From Capitulum mitella (taxonomy: Eukaryota; Arthropoda; Thecostraca; Pollicipedomorpha; Pollicipedidae), in contig CP099839.1 of the NCBI GenBank assembly GCA_030062745.1, positions 27,961,451 to 28,025,450 on the forward strand: a stretch of DNA of 64,000 nt, written 5' to 3'. Positions 12,501-23,280 of this stretch are shown here, one piece after another. The first letter of the stretch is position 1. Each line of letters starts with the position of its first letter. The position numbers and the translations under genes were made by a program. The notes below the pieces were generated by a model. The model was not told the DNA's origin. It saw only the letters and a program-made list of their open reading frames with translations, and did not search any database.

Positions 12501-15500
12501 GTGCGGCACGTTGTGGAACCTGTCGGCGCGCTGCGCAGAGGACCAGCGCACGCTCTGGGAGCTGGGCGCCGTCTCCATGCTGCGCTCGCTGATCCACAGC
12601 CGGCACCAGATGATCGCCATGGGCAGCAGCGCCGCGCTCAAGAACCTGCTGGCGGCGCGGCCGGAGGGCGTGCCGCCGCCGGAGAACGGCGGCGCGCCCA
12701 GCACACCCGGCCTGCCCGCGCGCCGACTGCGCGCTCTGCAGGCCGACCTGGCCGCCGGCGGACTGACCGAGACCTGCGACGACCTGGACTCGGCGGGCGC
12801 CGGCCGGCCGGAGGCGCGTTTCCTGGCGGCCGGGCCGGAGCCGGCCGGCGGCGGCCGCGTGCCGCGCTCCGACAGCCGCGACTCGGTGCTCAGCTCGCTG
12901 TCCGACCCGGGTCTGGAGCGGCTGCGGCGGCGGCCCGGCGGCGGCGACGACGCGCGGCTGGCGGCCGCCGTGCGCCAGGTGGCGCTGCGCGCCGGCGTGT
13001 CGGAGCTCGAGCTGCGCCGGCTGCTGCGGCGGCCGCGCGCCGACGGCTGGACCGGCTCGCTGCCGCGCGTCTGCGCCGAGGCGGCACCGCGCCCGCAGCC
13101 CGGCGGCGGCGACCGGCCGGCCGACGCGGCCGCCGAGGAGGAGGAGGACGCCTCGGACGGCGACACGGTGCGCGTCTACACTACGGACAGCTCGTTCAGC
13201 GTCATCAGCACGGACAGCTCGCTGCGCAGTCTGCGTGAGGCGTCGGAGACGCGCCGCCGCGCCGCCGCCTCCCAGGAGACGCCGGCCGCCAGCGTGTCTC
13301 AGGAGACGCCCGGCGCAGCCTCCTCCCAGGAGACGCTTGGCCCGGCCCCCTCTCAGGCGGTCCCGGCAGCGGGTCTCGATGAGGCGTCGACGGCCGGGTT
13401 CGTGACGGTCAGACGGGATGGATCCCCGGGCAGCGGCGGCGGCTCCTGTACCGACCAGAGCTCCGGCGTCGGTGAATACAGGTCAGGATACAGATTCTGC
13501 GAGGTCGCCCCGACGTTGTGGGAGGAAGAATGCCCCAGCCTCTGTGTTTTACTGACGTCGTCTGCAGCCAACTGCGGACACCTGCCATGCATTTTGCTAT
13601 TCTTCTGGAACGTGGAGGTGCTCTGCGCCACCTCGAAATACCACGCCAGCAGCCTTGACTGCAAATGGCGCAGACGATGGCGTCAGCGTTTTTTAGTACC
13701 TTGAGGACACTGCCCCGAAGAAACACCTATGAATATTTATACTGTTAGATCAAAAATGTTCTGACATGAGACTTAGATCTATTCCTCATTTCAGTTCGAA
13801 TGTTTGCTTTTTATTCTTGAGTTTCTAGGAACTGAAATGATAGTTCATGTCTTCATTCACTAGAACCATTTCGAGTCTATGGTTATGGATTACCAAAACA
13901 CTGCTTATTTTGTCTGACATGAAATTGGCCCCAGACAAGAGTTGTATTGTTCCGATCTAGTCGCACCGTCTTTGCTTTCCTTTGTATTGAAATCAGGCGA
14001 CGGAATTCCGCGCGGCACGCATTAACACTCGTCCTGCACAGCCGGCAGATGAGCGACACCACGTCATCGAGCGCTGTACCGGACTCGGACGACCAGTCGA
14101 CAGACTCGCCGCCGCCGCTCAGGAGGGCGGCGCCCGGCCAGCCGCCGGCCTCCCCCCGCCAGCTGCGCCGGCTGGTGTTCGCCGGCACGCCCGGCCGGCT
14201 GCCGCCGTCGCCGCGGGCGCCGCGCCGCTCCGCCTCCGGCGAGCCGGCCGCCGCCGAGCGGTCGCTGCCGTCGCCGAAACTGCCCCGTCGGCCGGCCTCT
14301 CACGAGCTGGCCGGCTCGTGCGGGCCGGCGCCGCCCTCTCCGGCGTCGGCCCGGCGGCCGGTGGCGCGCGCCGCCACCGCCTCCCCGTGCCAAACGCCGG
14401 CCTCGCCGCAGCCGCAGCGCAGGTCGGTCTCCGGTGAGCCGGCGCGCTCTCCGGACCCGTGCCCGGCGTCTCCGCGGCTCCAGAGGAGACCGGGCTCGCG
14501 CGGCGAGGCGCGGTCTCCTAGTCTGACGAGGTCCTCGCCCGGACTGCCGCGTAGGCGGCCCGGTTCGCCGCAGAAGAGGGCGGCAGACACTGCAGGTGAG
14601 TCAACGTCGCCGCAGCAGCTGGAACGTGAAGGACACCCGTTTGAAATGGTTCTTGGTCTGAATCTATGTTTTCTTGTCGTCACTTTCACCCGTATCTTCA
14701 TAGCCAGATCCTTTTATAGTACAGAAAGCCAGACAACGGTGCCATCCTTCAGGTTTTGTTCTTGCAGCTCACGTGGACGCCATAATCAAGGATACCTCTA
14801 TGTCTTAGCTGGATGCTCATCCTACGTAAGCAGCATTCTCATTGCGATAAATTGCACGATACCGTTCCCGAATTCTTTGGGTTTTAGCGCGGTGGTGGTA
14901 ATATCAGTTGGAGAGGGCAAGGGGTGGGGAGAGCACAGCTACTCTGTCAAGTTCAGTGTTGCACGAAAATGAACAGGTTTAGCCATTGTGACGATGGAAA
15001 GTTTGGAATAATAGAATACTTTGGAATAGTTCGCGTATCCCAGTCCATGCTGACATATCCTATGCACAAAGCTCCATCTACTTTCGCCGTGCTGGGATTC
15101 TACTAAAACCTCATCTGCGTTTCACAGATGGCACTGCCTCCATATCGTCACCCTTGGCCGGCAAAGCGGACGATGAGACTGGCATTTCTCGCACCGAGTC
15201 AGCCGCTGCAGCCAGGTGGGTCCTGGCATGTTGACGTGTATTTGTTGATTCTCGCTTAAGTCTCACGTTCGCCATGTGTGGTGAGTCAGGTCCGTTGGCT
15301 GGACAAAGAAACTGTGAGCCAGCAGTGTTTAAGCTGGCGACACAGTAATTCTCAGTATATATGGGGTTATTGTATTCCGTGTAATAGCGTACATACCGCT
15401 GCATATTCTGCCAAGTCAAGCCCGTATATTCCAGTACACACGCTTAAGTGCTGGTGTAACATACGAGATTTGTGCACGGGCAGGGTAAAGTAATCGGCTG

Positions 15501-18500
15501 AACTTCAGCTTCAGATCGACAAAAACTGCACACGCCAGAAGTCAGAACCAAGCGGGCAACAAACTGGGTCGGAAACATTTGATTGTCCGTCTTTTTCCGT
15601 AGTGAAAGCGCCCCATCACCGACGTCCTTTACGGATGACATCATCGCGTTTAGAACATTGTCGAGTGCCATCGAGTGAATGTTCTGTCGAGTGGATTGTT
15701 TCCTGCTGTCATCACTGCGTGGCCGTTCTCACGGTACTCTGGCTTTCCCATTGTCGAGCCACGCTGTGGCAGGACCCGCCACCCTGTCAGCCGTCCCAAT
15801 TTCTATCGGATCGTCAGCAGCCCATGTCCCCGGACCGGGAACACGTGTGGACGGCGGGCTGCCTCGATCGCAGCACGCGCTGGGTGAACCAAGCCATTGG
15901 CGGGTCAGCTGGGGGCGTAATTATAGCCACGAGGATGAAGTAGTATAGTGGCCGTTGGTGCGGCACAGATAAAACCATAGTAAATCGGTGTTTATCGAAG
16001 TTTCGATTACGGGTAATGCCGCTCCAGTCGGCAACTGGAGCCAGGATACGGGTATGTATAAGGTTGTAGCGAATTCCTGCCAACTCCAAATTCAAATGGA
16101 CGTTGCGCCCCGATTCAGAAACTATGATACCTTTTGTATCGCTTGGTACTATGTTCTAGGCGTGACAGGGTCTGTCGCCTGTCCGTTTGACGTGAGGTTT
16201 TGTGTGGGTCAGATAATTTCATGAACGTCCTTTGTAACTTGACTGGAATGGGCCGCACGGAATCCGACCGCTTCCCGTGTGACAGAAGAATGTTTTATTG
16301 GCCACACCGATAATGTCACCTTCTGTGCGTCAACTGGACTCTTTCAAGGGTCATATAGTACATGCCTCATGACCTTTGACTATCTGACGCAGAGCGCGCG
16401 GTGTCCTCAGCACCGCGCATCAATTGGACCCGCGCCACGGGCCCCGTGGGCCCCATCACCCGCACCGTTTCCGTGGGCCCCACCACGCGCCTGATTTCTT
16501 CGCACGGCCGCGGTCTGGCGGGACCTGCTGATGGGATCAGGCGCGCGGCGTGCGGCCCGGCCGGCCACCTGTGCCGGGCCGCCTGCTCACAGCTGCGGCC
16601 GCCGGCCGGCCCGGCCCGGCCCGGCCCGGCCGTGCTGACCTGGGCCACGCTCCGGTCTTTGTCGCCGCGCCGGCCGGCGACGCTCTGTGCCGGTCAGTTG
16701 TGTCGCTGGCACCACGCGGTGCGTTGCTTGCTGCAGGCGGGCGGATAGTGCGCGGCACGGCCGGCAGCCGGCGCCACCGGTGGCGCCGCCGGACGCAGCC
16801 CAGCGAGGTCCGCACATCAGCCGACTGGCCGCCCCCGGCTCCCTCAGCAAGGTCAGTCCCACCGGCACGCTCCGGAGGAACCTTAAAATTCCGGTCTGCG
16901 GCTGCCAGCATCGATCTGTTTTTGTGGTTGGCCGAACCGCTTCCGTGCTTGTTCTGACGGGAACTTTAAAGTGGTGAATGTAAACAGAGGCTCCGAAAGT
17001 TTGGCCGCACGCAAGCGGTGTCTGGTCGTTTTCACAAAGGTAAGGATGTGGTCGTCATAATTTGCCTCAGATAATTATCTTGGAATGTGTACCTTCACGT
17101 GCGTAGAAGCGTTTTATTGCTGGAAGGACCAGAGCCGTTTCTGGCTCTTTCCTTCGGTGCAACACTGTTGGCATTTATGTCAAAATTGTCCAGTGTTGGT
17201 ATGGTCGCCGCCCTACCCGCCCTATTGCCCAGCGTGATACTTTGGTGTAGACGAATTTTGATTGGAATTATAACGAATACGTGAAACTAAACGCCTATAA
17301 ACTGAAGAAGAAACCACCATAATGGTCGCTTGCATCAGTCAGATGGCCAGAGGCGTGCCATTTCTTTCAGAACCAGGTTAGTCTGATTATGTTCCTTTTT
17401 GAAGTTGATCTGCGGCCCAAGCAATGAAGCAAATTAATCAAAGGCACTTGAAAGCTATATAAAGGACAGTTTTCCCCCTGGATATGGTTCTTTCCGTTTC
17501 TGTCATTATCGTTCCTTCTGCCGTAGCTTTATGAGCGTTAGCATTCCTGCCGTCAGGCATGGATGTTGGAATCAGACAGATTACGCTTTGGCCGCGACAC
17601 AGAACTACCGCCAAAAAGGCAGCGCAAAATATCTGGAACGACCACGTGAGAAAGGATTACTTCGAATGTAAAAGTGAACAATGCTCGTTAGTGCCGGATT
17701 CGAAGCTGATTTCTTTATTGGGCTGTAAAGCATCAAGTTCTTGTGGCAGAATTTCATTTGAGACAAAGATGTGAATTACAAGACCTGTCATGTACTTTGT
17801 ACTCGATAGCAGTCAAGTTGGATTTGTCATGAATAACTGGTTCAGTATTTTTTTTTATTTCGCAGTTTTCACATTTACATAACCATCAATTTTCAGTCCA
17901 CTATGTTACGTTCAGTATGTTATGTTCAGTCCAGTATGTACATTTGATGTTAATGCTGAGGGAGACAGTTTTGTGAATTTGACCTTAATTTTGCACCTTT
18001 TTTACGCCCATCTGCTTAGTTTTGCAAGTGTCGGTAGCCTACCACTTGACTTTGCGACTTTTCTGCAACTATTTAGGTCCCTTTTCATGCTTGGCCATCG
18101 TTTAAGTGCTTCGCAGTGCCAAAACTCACCCGGATGTGCAGTTTGCATGTCCCAGATCTCACGCGCCTCGCACAAGCCCGGTCGTATCTCACGGTAAACG
18201 GTGCCACTCGGGCCGGTTACGCTGGCAGGCTGCGCGCTGCCGGCGTTACCCGGCCCTCGTGGGCGCCGACCGCCCGGCGGCTCTCGGCCCGGCCGTGCGG
18301 CAGCCGGGGGCGCGGACAGTGCCTGGGTCACGCCGCGGCCGCGTGAGAATTCACGCCGTCCGCGCGCCGCCGGCCCGTGAGAGCCGCGCGCCGGCGCGAA
18401 ATCACGCCGCCGGCTGTCTTCAGGCCATTGAGGCGCCTGGGAGCCCGACCCGCGGCGGCGCCGGCGGCGGGTGGGGCGGAGCGCGGGGACGGTCCCGGCG

Positions 18501-21500
18501 TTGGGAGGCGGCGCCACGTTAACCGTCGGCGCAGCTCGGGTCAGGAGTGAGCTGTGGCGCCGCCGCCGCCCTCCGTCGGTGCCTGGACGCGCCACTGCCG
18601 CCCCCTTATCGATCGGCGCCCCGGGGCGGCGGGACGGCGACGCCCCTGCCGTCGGAACGGCCGGGGGGCAGGCTGACCGGGCTCGATGGTTCGGCCGGCC
18701 GCTCCCTGCTCCCTGTGGCCGGAAATCCGGCGGCTGTCTCCGGGAGCGGAACAGCGTCGGCTCCGACCCCGCCGGCCCCGCCCGTCGCCCGGCCTCGTGG
18801 AAACTCGGCCGCTGCCGACTGCCGGCGGCGGCGGCGGCGGCGGCGACGGTGGCGGCGGCGGCCCGGGCGCCGGCGATCGATCCGGTCCGCGGCGGCGGCG
18901 GTGACGCGCCGCGACCGCCGCCGCCGTGCAGGCGCGCTGACGCCAGTCGGCGCCGGCCGCCACTGACAGCGGCGTGCGTCTGCCGGCAGGGAGCCGCCGT
19001 CTGCCGCCTGCCGACGCCGGGCGGGCAGCGGCCGGGCCGGACACAGGACAGCGGCGCCGACCCGGCGCCGGCCGCCGCCGCGCCGGCCGCGGACGCCGGC
19101 GGCCGCCAACCGGAGCCGACCGCCGGCGACGACCAGCCGGCCGGAGTGATGATTCAGCGGGACAAGCCCAAGGTAGGGTCGCGCGGCCGGCGCCCTGCGC
19201 CGTGGCTCGGATCAATAGGGGCCGGAGGTCGGCACTCGTCCGACTTCCCTCGCGGCGCGCCGGATTCGCCGTCGGTGCGGACAGCCTCCACGGTGATTTG
19301 TAGCCGGTGGTCCGGCCCCACGGCCGGGCCAGGCCATCAGGCGGGACGAGCTGGCGTCGCAGTGCAGAACTGACTGACTAGGTGAACTGTCGTGCAACTT
19401 GAAGAACTGGTCACCTTGGGACCGAGCTGGCTCGGCATTATCAGGCAGTCACTCATCCCGCCGACGTCGACTTTGTGAGCGTGAAGGGCACTCGACGGAA
19501 GCCATAAAGCCAGGTTGTTACGCTCGTCCGTATGACTGTCTCGGAAGGCGGCATTCTTATCACTTCGTTACCCACGGGACTTACGCGAGACTGCGAGGAA
19601 GCACGCGATGGGAGATACTGCCTCAGACCAGTCAGCCTTTGCTCACGGTTGGCCGAATTTTTGCTTCCCGGCGCTATAAATTACCGGGACCGCACCGCGC
19701 CCGGGCGCCCCGCTCGCCGGGGAGTAATTGGCGTCCGAAACCATTACACGTGTCGAAGCGCTAACAGCCCGCTCGCCAATAACCGGCCAGTTCGATTAAC
19801 TGGAGTCGGACGGCGAGAGGAATGGCTGTGCCGCGGTGTCGGTTTCGTTGATATCGACGACCGGCGGCTTTATGGGCCATTGCGAGCCCGCGGGAGAGCA
19901 ATTCAGTCCAGCGGGGCACCGTCACCTAAAACAAAGCCAGGCGGGTCTCTGTCGTGGATTTGGACCATGTTGCCGCCTGCTTCTTCTCATATCCCGCAAC
20001 GGCTCTGTAGGGAAATGAAAGCTGCCATGTGCACGGGCTGGTAAGGAAGCCCTACAGCACAGACGCTTGGGGGCTCCGTGGTGGCTGCGTGCGCGCCGGG
20101 CGGCGGGTGACTCAGCATCCCTGCTGTTCACGCCGCCGTCTCAGACCACGATAGCGGCGCAGTAGCGGCACCAGGCGGAACAGTGCCGATAACAACGGGA
20201 GATGCGATTACCATGCCGGCCCACGGAGCAGGAACTCGACAGATCCGGAACTCGGCCGGTTTGAATAAATCACCAGCCTCGATTTGCGGCCGGGATCATT
20301 GATTGGGCAATTCGCCGAACCGTGTTCAGTGAGTGGCAGGCAATAGCCCGGAGAAACAGTTATATATTTTCATCCAAAGCTTGTTTACTTTCGTCCAAAG
20401 CTGTACGCCTTAACTTTGGTTCCGTGTCTGTTTAATATGCATGATTACGAACTTTACCAGCCAGGAATTCTAAAACCTGAGAAAACCACCACTGCAGTTC
20501 CGTGATGCACTGGCACGTTTCCGGTCGAGCCCATCTGCTGGTGTTGTTTCAGGAGGGCCGCTCGGGCCGGCCGGCCGTCTCTCGCCTGCCTCAGCGTGTG
20601 CCGTCGGACAGTTCTCCGTCAGGCCGCCCGGCTCAGACCTGGAGCGTCAAACACTACCACAGGTAACAGCAGTCAACCAATACTACCGATAACTGGATTC
20701 AGCTGCCGCTACTACTTGATAACAGGAGTCAGCCGTCACTGCCACAGGTAACAGCAGTCAGCTGCTGCTTCTGCTGATAACAGGAGTCAGCCACCAATAC
20801 TACCTGGAACAGGAGTCAGTCGCCTCCATCGCAGGTAACAGCAGTCAGCCGCCAGTACTACTGGTAGCAGGATTCAGCCGTCACTGTCACAGGCAACAGC
20901 GGTGTCAGCCGCCAATACTACTGGTAACAGGAGTCAGCCGCCACTACCACAGGTATCAGAAGTTAGCTGCCAGTACTACTGGTAACAGGAGTCAGCCGCC
21001 ACTACCACAGGTAACATCAGTCAGCCGCCACCACCGCAGGTAACAGCGGAGTGGGCTGCCGTTACCAGAGGTAACAGCAGAGTCAGCTTACACCACCACC
21101 ATGGGTAACAGTGGAGACATCTGCGGCTATCACGGTTAACAGCGAAGTGCCACAGGTCAAGGCTGTGTCAGCCACCGCTGGACTCTGCAGCGCTGCTGTG
21201 GCAACATTCCGTACCACGACGCCATCCGTGCCTGGTGCAAATGCCAAACGGCAACTTCCGGCCCTGCGGCAGTTGTTGTTCAGGTTCGGCTGGGTAACGC
21301 CCAGGACGTCATTGGCATTAGAGTCATTCCGAAAGTGCCTGCCCGGCATTGCTGAGATCTGTCATCAAAGGGAATCGCGCGTCCTACTACTCGAAGCAAC
21401 GGCAACCCTGTGGAATAGCGAAAACCAGTAGAACCGAATTGGGACCAGATTCTCACTCGCAGGGCAGGAAGCATGCCGGTATGCACTGGAATCGCTGGTA

Positions 21501-23249
21501 CGCGCCAGATATCGCCAACCTGACCTGTGACCCCTGCCCCGTCCAGGAGAGGACCCATCCCCTCCCCACAGTGGGGCCTGCCTGCCGGAGGTGTGGTGAC
21601 TCTGACACCTCGCGTGCGGTCCGAACGTTTCATTAGTGGAGCCGGGGTTTACCGGGAGCCCCGCCCTGTGGCCACATCGATTTCTGCCGTCGTCGACCGC
21701 TGTCCGCAACAGAGCCACGTATTTCTACCGGCTGTGACCGAGAACTGTGACGTCAGTAGCCCGTCACCTGCAGTGATTTCTGCTGTCCGGTCGCAACGCC
21801 GGCACCGAGTGCTTTGAGTGCAGGGGCCGGGGGATTGTCCGCGCCCACGGCTGTCGCACTGTGCCAAATGCTTATATGCACTTGGCATGGTGTTTCACCG
21901 CGCAGTTCGATACGATGCCAACTTTGGCCATTTATCAGTCTGTAAGGTCCTTGGTCGCCTGCCAGCTGCCAGCTGAGCTCTTCCAAGTTTGGCATCGTCA
22001 GCTTCCGTGCGAGCCAGAAAATGTCGGTGCTTTTCGCCGGATCCCGACATTCTTTCGTTCACCGCGCTTTATTTCAGCATCAGGGGACGATTTACGGTTT
22101 TGCCGTTTGACTTTATTCGGTATTGGTCTTAGTTGAAATCGCTATTAAAGCCTCCAGTGTTCATTTATTTCATCCGTCAGAAATGGGCCTAGTTTGGTAT
22201 TCTGCAGTCTCCGCCCAGAGCGAGAATAACACGGTCCTACCAGCATCTGAGTAGATTTCAAACGCACCTGCCCTCCGGAGATCAGGCGACGGTGCTGGTT
22301 CCAGACGCTCGGAGCGTCAGGCGGACCTGGGCGACGCGGCCGCCGGAGATCTCGCCCTGGAGGACCTGGAGAGTCCGGCGCCTCCGCCGCACAGGGCCAG
22401 GACGGCCCGGCTGCCGCCCGAGTGGACCGCCGCCTCGGCCAAGGAGGCCCTGGCCAACGTCGGCCAGACCAGAGGTGCGCCGCAGAGCGGAGCTGTGTTG
22501 AGAGGACGATCCATGTTTGAGAAGAGGCTGTGGATGCCAGTTTTTTCTATGGCGTTATAGCGGAGGCATCTGGCCTTTTCATTGATCCATGCGGCGAGCT
22601 TTACGCCAGATATCTTGTGATTCGTCACTCTAGAGCTTTCATTTATTGGATTTTTGCTACGCCTGAATTAGCTTTACAGTGATATCACCATGTAATGATG
22701 CATTCCGTCGTGGAAAAATGCGGAAGATGTTCAAAAAGGAACACACTGAAACCTCGTTGTATTGACATCAGGAACCGAGCGACAGCCCCGAAAGTCCGGA
22801 GCAGACCGCCTCGTGCCGTGATCCCATGTGCGACTGCTCAACTGACCTCGCTGCGTGTCGGCAGAGTCGGCGAGAGAACGGGGCCGGCCTGCCGAGCCGC
22901 GGGCCGCCGCCGGCTGGGGCGCGCGTCTGTTCGCCGCCGACGGCACGCCTCTGTCGCGCAGCAGCTCGGTCGGCTCGATCGGCGTCCACTCCGAGGAGGA
23001 GCCGAGCAGCGCCGACGACGAGGACGCCCGCCTGCTGGAGCGCTGTATCCGCGCGGCGCTGCCCAAGAGCCGGTCGGAGGGCAGCTGCCTACGGCGGCCG
23101 CGCGCGCGCCGCCGCCGCCGCTCGCCGGTCGAGCCCGGCCGCGCCGGCTCGGCCTCAGACGACGAGGCAGCCGAGGCGGCCGAAACGGCCGAGTCGTCCC
23201 CCCAGCCGGCGGCGACCGAGCCGCCGCCACCGCCGGCGCAGCCGGTGCA

Positions 23250-23280
<31 letters not shown>

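Noticed and set aside
12288-13238. Alternate-frame Arg/Ala-rich open frame over APC exon 9
   Set aside because: Compositional shadow; the frame with the armadillo residues is the real one.
22772-22864. Earlier start of the APC last exon at the CATCAG acceptor (22771)
   Set aside because: The required phase meets an in-frame TGA near 22819; the acceptor ending at 22864 has the right phase and no stop.
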